Positions 24,791 through 32,498 of a stretch of DNA of 54,034 bases are shown one piece after another. The stretch covers positions 1-54,034 of the forward strand of contig VXQZ01000009.1 in NCBI GenBank assembly GCA_009838735.1, written 5' to 3'. The translations under genes were made by a program, and so were the position numbers. The stretch comes from Chloroflexota bacterium. GTDB lineage: Bacteria; Chloroflexota; Dehalococcoidia; Bin125. Position 1 is the stretch's first letter. Each line of letters starts with the position of its first letter. A model generated the notes under the pieces. That model worked only from the letters and a program-made list of their open reading frames with translations. It did no database searches and was not told where the DNA came from.

Positions 24791-24972
24791 CGCTCGTCTC
24801 CGATCGGGTTGACGGCGTCCGCGTCGGCAACGGAAGGATCGTCCTCTCCGCTCCGCTGCGCAGCGTCCGCCGCCCGGGCCGCCAGATGCCGGCGCGCGAT
24901 CATCCGCGCCAGTTTCCGCAGGCCCTGCTCCAACGTGTTGCGTTCTGATTCGGTCATCTCCTGCGTACGCAT
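24787..24972 (-). CDS. Small acidic/helical protein heading the HTH operon
   Basis: A 61-residue protein (MRTQEMTESERNTLEQGL...) with a charged helix (LRKLARMIARRHLAARAADA) and an acidic tail. A GTG nine bases earlier is possible, but GAGAGG is better spaced for the ATG at 24972. It is coupled by ATGA to the following HTH gene. No family recognised. It may be an accessory factor of the two regulators. Confidence 0.55.
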   Translation of the reverse strand: MRTQEMTESERNTLEQGLRKLARMIARRHLAARAADAAQRSGEDDPSVADADAVNPIGDER

Positions 24973-26409
24973 CGTCGCCACCTCTCAACCGACCAAGTCG
25001 TCTCGTCGAGATGCGTCGCTGCAGGGTCATGGTGGTGCTCCAAGCTCAGAAGCAACCGTTATGTCACAGACACAGCCTATCCGTACAGTCCAGTATCGAC
25101 AAATCGCCCGCGTGAGATGTGCCGCAGAGTTAACCAAAAGGTTACGTCTATTCTCTCGAACAGAGCGACCGATTCTGAGTCACAAATCGCACAAGGCGAT
25201 ATGTTCATTCCCTCGTTCCCTTAAGGTCAGTGTCCAGCACAATTGAGGGCCGCCATAGCCAGGTGGAGACAAGGGAATATGGAGCGTATGTAGTGAACCA
25301 AAAGAACGATATTGTATAGTTTAGACGGTCATTTCAACTAAACGACTAGACAACATGAGGCAGTCTTAACGCCCAGTCACAAAAACTGGTCGATATCCCT
25401 AGTTAGAACGTTCACTTATGACCGTCGCCAATTGCCTATCAGGAGTTAGATCCCCCCTCTCGGCCTTCTCTCGACTGTTGGCGCTCGATGTCGAACCGTC
25501 AACCTCGACCTTCTCAGATCGCGGGTGGCCCGGAGTCAAACCTAAATGCCGCCCCGCTCCTTGCATCTACCCGTCGGGTAGCCGCGTGACAGCGCTCGCG
25601 CGAGCGGATTACCAGTAGAGCTGGCCAGATGCGAGGACTTCCACCAGTGTTTCTGCCACGCTCTCAGATGCGAAACCCATGCCGCGATGGCACGGCGCGG
25701 CTGGTCTACCGCTAGTCTTCGACCCCACGGAATCTGCCGTCCTCGTCAAAGACGAGAGAACGGCGCAAGAGACGGAACAGTTCCACGCTGGCAAGCGACC
25801 GGGCCAGGACTGTACCGAAACCGCAGATCGCCGCTTTGAACAGCGCCGTCGTAGTGCTTGGTTGCTCGGGCCATGCGAATTCTCCGTAAACGTTGCACTC
25901 GCCACGACGATGGCGACCACGATTCCACCTGGCAACTCGGTGATTGGTCCAACCAAGCTGGAGACAGAGAGACCATTCATCATTGTTTCCCCTCTTTCGA
26001 GGTGAGATTGAGCGCTCAAGCCTGACCACAGTAGCTGTAGCGCGTCTCAGATCGGTGCAGCATGGATGAAGCAGAGACACGTTGACGGCGAACTCGTGGT
26101 GTGGGGTGCCGTGCTGACGAAAGCGGCTGGGCCAAAGGTGATATTGGTCGACTTCGCTGAGGCGGTGCCATGAGTTCCGATAGTTAGACTGAGACGGCTT
26201 GCACCATCTCGCCGGCGGACCGTAACCCTCTCGGGCGAACGACAAACTGGTCGTCGATTTCGGCTAGCCCTACGGATTCGGATCGACGGATCGATTCCCG
26301 CCAGCTACACTGTTTCGAACATACAACGCGGGTGCAGCAAAGGTCTTCGCTCCACCACTCTGGCCAATGGCGAGTCACCGAAGGACTAAAGCAAGAGGAA
26401 AATTGACCC
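24973..26409 (+). other. 1.4 kb gene-poor, lower-G+C region before the recombinase
   Basis: The stretch 25040-25420 is visibly richer in A+T than the rest of the element and has no credible open frame. It holds a TAACC-AAAA-GGTTA hairpin (25131-25144) and a 9-base inverted repeat GACGGTCAT / ATGACCGTC (25324-25332 and 25418-25426). The rest (25430-26400) has only weak frames, one of which is annotated separately. It may hold promoters for the HTH operon and the recombinase, or remains of older insertions. Confidence 0.4.
25609..25983 (-). CDS. Doubtful small membrane protein
   Basis: A 124-residue open frame starting MMNGLSVSSLVGPITELPGG, with AGAGGGG seven bases before its ATG and one possible membrane segment (GGIVVAIVVASATF). 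The remaining ~90 residues are Arg/Ser-rich and look like non-coding translation. Only the N-terminus may be genuine, with a frameshift or truncation later. It lies alone in the gene-poor stretch before the recombinase. I rate it as a possible gene fragment. Confidence 0.25.
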   Translation of the reverse strand: MMNGLSVSSLVGPITELPGGIVVAIVVASATFTENSHGPSNQALRRRCSKRRSAVSVQSWPGRLPAWNCSVSCAVLSSLTRTADSVGSKTSGRPAAPCHRGMGFASESVAETLVEVLASGQLYW

Positions 26410-27999
26410 ATGAACGCATCACTGCAGACGACGACGGCCGCCCTATACGCACGTGTATCCAGCGACCGCCAAGACGTTGACCTCTCGGTCGCCGCCCAGC
26501 TTCGCGCCTTGCGCGACTACGCCGAACGCAACGGCTACCTCGTGGTGCGCGAGTATGTCGACGAGGCGGAGAGCGGCCGAGTCGCCGACCGGCCGCAGTT
26601 TCGCAAGATGCTGGACGAAGCGGCACAGAATGACGCTCCGTTCCAGGAGATTCTGGTCTGGAAGTTCTCGCGATTTACCCGCAAGCGGGAACACGCGGTC
26701 GCCTTCAAGTCGATGCTCAGGCGGCGCGGCATCCGCGTCACCTCGATCACCGAGCACGCGGATGATTCGCCAACCGGCAAGTTGATGGAGGCGATCATCG
26801 AAAGCGTGGACGAGTTCTACTCGGAGAACCTCGCCCAGGAGGTCAAGCGAGGGATGCGAGAAGCAGCTTCGCGCGGATTCTGGGTCAGCCCCTACGTTCC
26901 GTACGGCTATCGACGCGTCCACGTGCAGGATGGTCCGAAGAAGAGGCCGCGCCTGGAACTCAATCCTCCGGCCGACGCAGTCGCGCGCCGGATCTTCGAC
27001 ATGGCGCTGTCCGGCGTAAGCGTCCTGGAGATTGCTAAGGCGCTAAACGCCGATGGCATTCCCAGCCCGCGTGGCAAGAAATGGCTGAAGACGACGATCC
27101 ACAAGATGCTCGTCAATGAGTCGTACACGGGCACGCTGGTCTGGGGTCTGACGGACAAGAGCGGCGAGCCGCCGGTGCGAGTCGAGCAAGCGTTTCCGGC
27201 CATTGTTTCGCTTGAGGAGTTCGAGGAGGTCGGACAGTCGCTGCAGTCTCGTGCGCCCGAGCGAGTGAACCCGCGTCAGGCAGCCAGCCGATATCTGCTG
27301 AGCGGCCTGGTCCGCTGCGAGCTCTGTCGCAAGGCCTTGACCGCCGCAGAGGCCAAGGGCGGCAAGTACAGCTACTACGTCTGTCAGTCGATCCTCAGCG
27401 GCGGCAGCAAGAGCTGCGACGCGCCCCGGCTCAATGCCAGTCGCTTCGAGCGCTTGATTATCGAGCAGATCCGGGCTCACATTCTGACCGAGAGCAACAT
27501 TCGCGAGCTGGTCAAGCTGGTGGATGAGGAAATGGACGGGGTCGCGCGTGAGGAGCGTGAACGGTTGGAGACGATTGAGGCGGAGCAAGAGGAGGTGCGG
27601 CGGAAGATGGATCGCCTCTGGTACATCGTCGAGAGCTCAGACATGGAGGTCAACGACATCCTGCCCCGACTCCGGGTGCATCAGGAGCGCCAGGCGCAAC
27701 TCGATCAAGCGGCGGAGCACGCGCGAGCGGCCCTGGCAGATCGCCGGCAGTTGCTTGAATCCGCGGACGTGGTTGCGAGATTCGCTGAGGAGATGAGCGA
27801 TTTCCTAAAGACCAGCCCAGTGACTGAGGCCAAGTCGTTCATCCACTCGTTCGTAAAGCGAATCGTCGTCGGTCCCGGGCGGGCAGTGATTCACTACACG
27901 ATTCCGACGCCGCACGACAGCCCGCTCCGAGGAGGGGATGTTGCTGACGTGGAATTGAGCGAAGGAGTTCGCAGTACAGTGCCGTTTGGTAGGGCATAG
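26410..27999 (+). CDS. Large serine recombinase (integrase of the element)
   Basis: A 529-residue site-specific recombinase. The N-terminal resolvase domain has LYARVSSDRQ with the catalytic Ser near residue 17. A recombinase domain follows (GKKWLKTTIHKMLVNESYTG), then a zinc ribbon (CELCRKAL... YYVCQ...C) and a coiled-coil (EEVRRKMDRLW) near residues 375-455. It would integrate and excise the element. The last codons and stop (TAG at 27997-27999) lie within the tRNA-Glu 3' end, so the gene's 3' end coincides with the probable attachment site. AGAGGAA lies about nine bases before the ATG. Confidence 0.93.
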   Translation: MNASLQTTTAALYARVSSDRQDVDLSVAAQLRALRDYAERNGYLVVREYVDEAESGRVADRPQFRKMLDEAAQNDAPFQEILVWKFSRFTRKREHAVAFKSMLRRRGIRVTSITEHADDSPTGKLMEAIIESVDEFYSENLAQEVKRGMREAASRGFWVSPYVPYGYRRVHVQDGPKKRPRLELNPPADAVARRIFDMALSGVSVLEIAKALNADGIPSPRGKKWLKTTIHKMLVNESYTGTLVWGLTDKSGEPPVRVEQAFPAIVSLEEFEEVGQSLQSRAPERVNPRQAASRYLLSGLVRCELCRKALTAAEAKGGKYSYYVCQSILSGGSKSCDAPRLNASRFERLIIEQIRAHILTESNIRELVKLVDEEMDGVAREERERLETIEAEQEEVRRKMDRLWYIVESSDMEVNDILPRLRVHQERQAQLDQAAEHARAALADRRQLLESADVVARFAEEMSDFLKTSPVTEAKSFIHSFVKRIVVGPGRAVIHYTIPTPHDSPLRGGDVADVELSEGVRSTVPFGRA

Positions 28000-28063
28000 G
28001 GGATTCGAACCCCTGATCTCCGCCTTGAGAGGGCGGTGTCCTTGGCCGCTAGACGAATGCCCC
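27987..28063 (-). tRNA. tRNA-Glu (anticodon CTC), probable attachment site
   Basis: Full cloverleaf on the minus strand: acceptor GGGGCAT with ATGCCCT, a 3-bp D stem, anticodon arm CCGCC-CTCTCAA-GGCGG (anticodon CTC at loop positions 34-36), T arm AGGGG-TTCGAAT-CCCCT, and encoded CCA (27987-27989). The 3' end faces the element and overlaps the recombinase stop codon. This is the standard layout for integration into a tRNA 3' end, which leaves the tRNA intact. Confidence 0.97.
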
Positions 28064-28077
28064 ACGTTTCGTCGTCG

Positions 28078-28096
28078 GTCGGTCCATAGGACCGAC
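28078..28096 (-). other. Hairpin between the two tRNAs
   Basis: Perfect GTCGGTCC / GGACCGAC stem with a three-base loop in the 51 bases between tRNA-Gln and tRNA-Glu. It is flanked by a further GTCGT/ACGAC repeat (28071-28075 with 28103-28107). Likely an RNA-processing hairpin if the tRNAs are co-transcribed. Confidence 0.5.
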
Positions 28097-28114
28097 GGGG
28101 TTGACGACTTTGGT

Positions 28115-28188
28115 TGGCTGGGGATGGAGGATTCGAACCCCCGCTAACTGATCCAGAGTCAGCCGTCCTACCACTAGACCAATCCCCA
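28115..28188 (-). tRNA. tRNA-Gln (anticodon CTG)
   Basis: Minus-strand cloverleaf: acceptor TGGGGAT / ATCCCCA, anticodon stem GCTGA-CTCTGGA-TCAGT with anticodon CTG, T arm GGGGG-TTCGAAT-CCTCC, discriminator G and encoded CCA. It lies 21 bases downstream of gltX, so it is probably transcribed from the gltX promoter. Confidence 0.96.
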
Positions 28189-28209
28189 GCGGAGCCTCAG
28201 CGTATCACT

Positions 28210-29670
28210 CTAGTCGTCCGGTCGGGCGAGGCGTTCGGCTGCGGCATTGAGGCGTTCAACCGTCAACTCCTGGCCGAGTGTTTCCAGCGTTTCAAAGAGC
28301 GGCGGCGCGATGCGCTTGCCGGTGGCGGCGACGCGAATCGGTGTGAAGACGGCGCCGGGTTTCTCGCCGCGGTCGGTTGCGAGCTCGCGGAGCGTCGACT
28401 CAAGAACAGGCGTCGTCCATTTGGACTCATCGACGTCGCGCAGGGTCTTGAGTGATGCCTCTACTGATTCAAGCGCGGCCCAGGGCTTGTTCTTGTAGGC
28501 ACGGCCCATGAGATCGGCGTTGGCGTAACCGAGCGGGCCGGCGGTGAAGAAGAAGTCGGTGTAGTCGGCGAATTCGGGCATCAGCTTGACCCGCTCCTGA
28601 ATCGCCGGCGCAATGGTCAGCAGGCGATCGAGTTCGTCGTCAGGGATGGGTCTGTCGACTCGATCCTCCAGGTGCGGTCGCCCGCGGCGCAGGAAATCGG
28701 CGGGATCGAGGTTGCGGATGTAGCGGGCGTTCATCTCGCTGAGGCGCTCGATGTCGAACATGGCCGAGGACAGGCCGAGACCGTCGAGGTCAAAGGCCTC
28801 GGTGATCTCTTCGCAGGACATGATCGTGGTGGTCTCGTCCTTTGACCAGCCGAGCAGGGCGAGGAAGTTGAGCAAGGCCTCCGGCAGAAATCCCTCCTCG
28901 GCGTATTGCCGGATCGATGTGGCACCGTGGCGCTTGGAGAGCTTGCCGCCGTCGGGTCCGCGGATGATGGGGATGTGGACCCAGGCCGGTTGGTCCCAAC
29001 CGAGCGCCAGATACGTCTGGACGTGTCTGGGGGCAGAGGAGAGCCATTCCTCGCCGCGGATGACGTGAGTGATCTCCATGTAGTGATCGTCAACCACCGA
29101 GGCCAGGTGGTAAGTGGGGAAGCCGTCGCGCTTGAGCAGGACGTGGTCGTCGAGGAGGGCGTTCTGGAATGAGACGTCGCCGCGTAGATAGTCGTTGACG
29201 ATCGTGTCGCCGCTCAAGGGCATGGCGAGCCGGACGACATGTGGTTCGTCGGCGGAGCAGTTCAGGTCGCGGCAGAGACGGTCGTAGCCGGGCGGCTGCT
29301 TGGCCTTCTGCTGGGCTTTGCGTAGGGCGTCGAGGCGTTCGGGGCTGCAGACGCAGCGATAGGCCTTGCCCTCGTCGATCAATCGCCGGGCGGCTTCGAC
29401 GTACATCGGCAGCCGCTCGGACTGGCGATAGGGAGCGTAGGGCCCGCCGACGTCTGGTCCCTCATCCCAGTCGAGTCCGAGCCAGGTGAGCGCGTCGAGG
29501 ATCAGTTGTTCGGCGCCCTCGACGGCGCGTGACTGGTCGGTGTCCTCGATGCGGACGATGAACTGACCGCCGAAGCGCCGAGCGAGCAGCCAGTCGAACA
29601 GAGCGGTGCGAATGTTACCGACGTGCGGCTCGCCGGTGGGTGAGGGTCCGTAGCGAACGCGGACTGTCAT
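28210..29670 (-). CDS. gltX: Glutamyl-tRNA synthetase
   Basis: A 486-residue class I synthetase that charges tRNA-Glu. The HIGH-type motif is PHVGN in RYGPSPTGEPHVGNIRTALF at the start, and the KMSKS-type motif is KLSKR in GGKLSKRHGATSIRQYAEEG. Length is typical of bacterial GluRS. The open frame extends 197 codons upstream to 30261, but that extension is low-complexity and repeat-containing. The ATG at 29670 has GGAG nine bases ahead and begins the conserved domain. tRNA-Gln and tRNA-Glu follow directly. Many Chloroflexota lack GlnRS, so the enzyme may also mischarge tRNA-Gln for GatCAB (inference). Confidence 0.97.
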   Translation of the reverse strand: MTVRVRYGPSPTGEPHVGNIRTALFDWLLARRFGGQFIVRIEDTDQSRAVEGAEQLILDALTWLGLDWDEGPDVGGPYAPYRQSERLPMYVEAARRLIDEGKAYRCVCSPERLDALRKAQQKAKQPPGYDRLCRDLNCSADEPHVVRLAMPLSGDTIVNDYLRGDVSFQNALLDDHVLLKRDGFPTYHLASVVDDHYMEITHVIRGEEWLSSAPRHVQTYLALGWDQPAWVHIPIIRGPDGGKLSKRHGATSIRQYAEEGFLPEALLNFLALLGWSKDETTTIMSCEEITEAFDLDGLGLSSAMFDIERLSEMNARYIRNLDPADFLRRGRPHLEDRVDRPIPDDELDRLLTIAPAIQERVKLMPEFADYTDFFFTAGPLGYANADLMGRAYKNKPWAALESVEASLKTLRDVDESKWTTPVLESTLRELATDRGEKPGAVFTPIRVAATGKRIAPPLFETLETLGQELTVERLNAAAERLARPDD

Positions 29671-30070
29671 GGTTGGGTCTCCAACGTGGATGGTGATTCG
29701 AGGAGTTTTTCTGTTGCGGACAGATTCGGGCGGAAATCCAGTGAATTGCTGGAGATCGTCCGTTGTGCGTGGGTAGTTTTGGACAATCTCGCCATGGTTT
29801 TTGCACTGTTTTGCATGGTTTTGGCGCCGGTTTGTCGCGTTGGATGTTCGGATTTGGACGGATTTGTTCGGTCCTGGACGATTGTGTTCGGATTTGGACG
29901 GCATCCGGACGACAGTGTGCGGCTCGTGAGCGGCCTGGACGGGATTGTCGGCCTGCACGGAGTTGTCGGTCGGGGCATCGTGGCGGCATTCGGCGTTGCA
30001 GTGCGCATATGTTCTGACTCTACTCGACTGCAGCGTCTGACAAGCAGGCGCCAATGTTGCCGAACTGACG
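29671..30070 (-). promoter_or_regulatory. gltX upstream region with 20-base repeats
   Basis: 400 bases between rluD and gltX with no convincing gene. It must hold the gltX promoter. Three 20-base units begin at 29845, 29865 and 29885. Units one and three share TGTTCGGATTTGGACGG; unit two reads TGTTCGGTCCTGGACGA. Similar TGGACGG...TTGTCGG segments continue to about 29970. It is visibly richer in T and G than its surroundings. Confidence 0.5.
29845..29904 (+). repeat. Three tandem 20-base repeats
   Basis: Units start at 29845, 29865 and 29885. The first and third share 17 consecutive bases (TGTTCGGATTTGGACGG); the second differs at four positions. The period of 20 is not a multiple of three, which argues against coding. 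Confidence 0.65.
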
Positions 30071-31117
30071 CTAGCGAATGCGCTGGGTGCGGCGGCGTCG
30101 ACCGCGACTTCCGGAGCGGGAGCGTCGATGGGCCGCATCTGCAGAGGCTCGCTGCGTTCTGGGCATGGGCTGGTCACCGAGCAGGAGCTCGCCTTCGCGC
30201 AAGTGGCTGAGCAGATTGCGAATATCGGCGGGCGGTCCGGATTCGAGCGTGAGCGGTTCATCGCTCACGGGATGGCGGATCGTGAGTCTGGTCGCGTGCA
30301 GGGCCTGTCGATTGATCAGCGGCGTGGGCATCCCATACATCGTGTCGCCGGCGATCGGATGTCCCACAGCCGAGAGGTGGACGCGGATCTGGTGGGTACG
30401 TCCGGTGATTAACCGGCATTCGAGCAAGGCGGCGTCGGAGAACTGCTCGATGGTCTCGTAGCCCGTCTGCGAGGGACGGGCCCGGTCGAGGATCGCCATG
30501 CGGCGAGGGTCCGCGGGATCGCGGCCGATCGGCGCGTCGATCAATCCGGCGGGCGGGTCGGGCGCGCCGACGACAACGGCGAGATATCGCTTGTCCATGG
30601 TTCGTGCGCGCAGTTGATCCCTGAGGGACGCGAGCGTTTGAGCGTCTTTGGCGATCATCAGCAGGCCGGTGGTATCGCGATCGAGCCGGTGAACCAGGCC
30701 GGGTCGCAGCGGGTCGGCTTCGGTATCGTCCTCGCTGATCGTCGACACTTCCGGCCAGCGATGCAGGATGGCCCCGATCAGAGTCGGCTGTGTCTCTCCC
30801 GGAGCGGGATGCACGGTCAGGTTGGCCGGTTTGTCGATGACGGCGAGATGGTCGTCCTCGTAGACGACCGACAGCTCAACCTCAATCGGCGCTTCGACCG
30901 GGCTCGATGCTCGAGGATAGACAGCGATCAACTCGCCGAAGCGCAACTTGTAGGCAGGCCGCTCGAGCGAGCCGTCGATGCGTACGAGACCATCATCGAT
31001 GAGCTGTCTGGCCTGTGTGCGGGAGGCGCCGTCGAGTCGCCGAGCGAGAAACTGGTCGAGGCGTTCGCCGTCCTGGTCGGCCATCAGTTCCAGCGCCGGC
31101 GTTGCATGTTCTGTCAT
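30071..31117 (-). CDS. rluD: RluA-family ribosomal RNA pseudouridine synthase
   Basis: A 348-residue enzyme. An N-terminal S4 RNA-binding domain (ERLDQFLARRLDGASRTQAR...) is followed by the catalytic domain with the RluA motif RPGLVHRLDRDTTGLLMIAK (catalytic Asp) and the C-terminal GRTHQIRVHLSAVGHPIAGD. The last ~30 residues are Arg/Ser-rich. It is best matched to RluD (helix 69 of 23S rRNA), though RluA/RluC cannot be excluded from sequence alone. Its ATG overlaps the lspA stop (ATGA), the common lspA-rluD pair. Confidence 0.92.
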   Translation of the reverse strand: MTEHATPALELMADQDGERLDQFLARRLDGASRTQARQLIDDGLVRIDGSLERPAYKLRFGELIAVYPRASSPVEAPIEVELSVVYEDDHLAVIDKPANLTVHPAPGETQPTLIGAILHRWPEVSTISEDDTEADPLRPGLVHRLDRDTTGLLMIAKDAQTLASLRDQLRARTMDKRYLAVVVGAPDPPAGLIDAPIGRDPADPRRMAILDRARPSQTGYETIEQFSDAALLECRLITGRTHQIRVHLSAVGHPIAGDTMYGMPTPLINRQALHATRLTIRHPVSDEPLTLESGPPADIRNLLSHLREGELLLGDQPMPRTQRASADAAHRRSRSGSRGRRRRTQRIR

Positions 31118-31761
31118 GGCGATCTGGGCGATCGGGGATTGCGTTTGAGCAGGTCGCCGAACAGGAGCGCGATGACGATGGCCGCGACGCCAACGTTGAT
31201 CGCCGCATCGGCGACATTGAATGCGGGGAAGTGAATGAAGTCGATGAAGTCGGTGACGTGCCCCTGATAGATCCGGTCAAGCAGGTTGCCGATTGCCCCA
31301 CCGAGGATGAGCGCGAGCCCGCTGCGAACCAGCCAATGGTTCATCGGCGGGAAGAAGTAGTAGATCGCGACCACGCCAATCGCCACGACGGCTGAAACGG
31401 CCAGGACGGTGTTCTGGCCGCCGAACACGCCGAACGCGCCGCCATCGTTGGCGATGTGGGAGAAGGCGAAGAACTCGGCCAGCCACTCGCGGTCGCCGAG
31501 TTCCAGGGTCTCCCGGAGGATGACCTTCGTGATCTGGTCGAAGATCACTACGAGCGCGGCCAGTACGACGAAGCGACGGTGGGAACGTCGGGTTCGCAAC
31601 GGCGGCGGAGCCTCCCCCTCAGCCCCGGCATCAACTGCGGGGCTGGCCGCCGGGAGCTGCGCTCCCGAAGGGGGGAGCGGAGGGATTGGCTCAGCCTGGG
31701 CATGCTCCCCCTGCGACTGGGGCAGTGAGGGGCCTGTTGAAGTGGGCGTCGGTTCCGCCAT
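31114..31761 (-). CDS. lspA: Prolipoprotein signal peptidase (signal peptidase II)
   Basis: A 215-residue membrane aspartyl protease that cleaves signal peptides of lipid-modified prolipoproteins. The core has four membrane segments, starting RFVVLAALVVIFDQITKV, and the catalytic Asp motifs GNLLDRIYQGHVTDFID and FNVADAAI. The N-terminal ~58 residues are a Pro/Ala/Gln-rich cytoplasmic extension absent from most LspA (~160 residues). Its codons for residues ~28-51 coincide with a palindromic repeat-like segment (31611-31680). A TGTAAT box lies nine bases before the ATG, suggesting a very short or absent leader. It works with the lgt gene at 41835. Confidence 0.94.
   Translation of the reverse strand: MAEPTPTSTGPSLPQSQGEHAQAEPIPPLPPSGAQLPAASPAVDAGAEGEAPPPLRTRRSHRRFVVLAALVVIFDQITKVILRETLELGDREWLAEFFAFSHIANDGGAFGVFGGQNTVLAVSAVVAIGVVAIYYFFPPMNHWLVRSGLALILGGAIGNLLDRIYQGHVTDFIDFIHFPAFNVADAAINVGVAAIVIALLFGDLLKRNPRSPRSP
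31611..31680 (-). repeat. REP-like palindromic segment inside lspA
   Basis: Contains AGCCCCG (31621-31627) / CGGGGCT (31638-31644) and GCTCCC (31661-31666) / GGGAGC (31673-31678), with CTCCCCCTC at one end and GGGGGGAG at the other. On the minus strand it runs from GCTCCCCCC through two hairpins to GGCTGAGGGGG, the same order as the intergenic repeats at 47824-47875 and 48772-48812. Confidence 0.5.
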
Positions 31762-31769
31762 ACGTCGAG

Positions 31770-31800
31770 ATTACACTCGCGGCCCGGGGATTCGGATAAT
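31770..31800 (+). promoter_or_regulatory. Divergent promoter elements between lspA and the molybdoenzyme gene
   Basis: On the minus strand TGTAAT (31770-31775) is a good -10 box for lspA. On the plus strand GATAAT (31795-31800) is a -10-like box for the oxidoreductase at 31849. No good -35 boxes are visible for either. Confidence 0.35.
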
Positions 31801-31848
31801 CTGGGTGAGTCGTGCGCCGCGTGGCGGCGTCTTTGGAGGAGCAGGCTT

Positions 31849-32481
31849 GTGAGCGAGATAGTGACCGGGACTCAGGCTGGAGTGCCGTTTTCGGAGTTGC
31901 AGCGTCGACGCAAGGAGACCGGTCACGATCGGTTGCCGCCGGGACAGCGCCTGATCCGCGAGTGGCCCGTATTGACCTACGGCGGCACGCCGATGGTGGA
32001 GCTGAAGGACTGGAATCTGCAGGTCTGGGGCGAGGTGGAGCAGGAACGGATTCTGTCGTACGAACAGTTCGCTCAGATCGGCGTCTCGGAGAAGAAGAAC
32101 GACATCCATTGTGTGACGCACTGGTCGCGATACGACAACACCTGGGACGGCGTGCTGCTGGCAGACCTGTTCGAGGCGCTGGGCGTCAAGGATTCCGCCA
32201 CGCACATCATGTTCCACTGCTACGGCGGATACACGTCGAACGTGCCAATGGCCGATATCCGCGCAGACGATCACGCGATGCTGGCGATTGCGCATGACGG
32301 CCGCCCGCTCGACGCGATGCACGGCGGACCGGTGCGGGCGGTGATCCCCTCGCTCTACTTCTGGAAGTCGGCGAAGTGGGTGGGCGGTCTGGAGTTCATG
32401 AACCGCGACGCGCCGGGATTCTGGGAAATGTACGGTTACCACATGCACGGCGATCCGTGGCTCGAGGAGCGCTACGGCTGA
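31849..32481 (+). CDS. Sulfite-oxidase-like molybdopterin oxidoreductase
   Basis: A 210-residue protein with one Moco-binding sulfite-oxidase/YedY fold. The Moco-ligating Cys is in NDIHCVTHWSRYDNTWDGVL, followed by FHCYGGYTSNVPMADIRADD and GGPVRAVIPSLYFWKSAKWV. No Tat signal, heme domain or membrane anchor is seen, so it is probably cytoplasmic. It starts at a GTG with GGAGGA ahead. Substrate unknown; family members include methionine-sulfoxide reductases and uncharacterised oxidoreductases. The nearby sulfur genes make a sulfur oxyanion possible but unproven. Confidence 0.88.
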   Translation: MSEIVTGTQAGVPFSELQRRRKETGHDRLPPGQRLIREWPVLTYGGTPMVELKDWNLQVWGEVEQERILSYEQFAQIGVSEKKNDIHCVTHWSRYDNTWDGVLLADLFEALGVKDSATHIMFHCYGGYTSNVPMADIRADDHAMLAIAHDGRPLDAMHGGPVRAVIPSLYFWKSAKWVGGLEFMNRDAPGFWEMYGYHMHGDPWLEERYG

Positions 32482-32498
32482 GTTCGGGTGGAGTCGTC

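Noticed and set aside
25418-25618. 66-residue plus frame in the A+T-rich patch
   Set aside because: No ribosome site, Ser/Pro-rich, no homology-like feature.
29671-30261. N-terminal extension of the gltX frame (197 codons)
   Set aside because: The conserved domain begins at the ATG at 29670 with a good ribosome site. The extension is low-complexity, contains 20-base repeats out of codon phase, and overlaps rluD.
31771-32448. Antisense 225-residue frame opposite the molybdoenzyme
   Set aside because: It mirrors a clearly conserved gene; its composition is that of a G+C-rich shadow frame.
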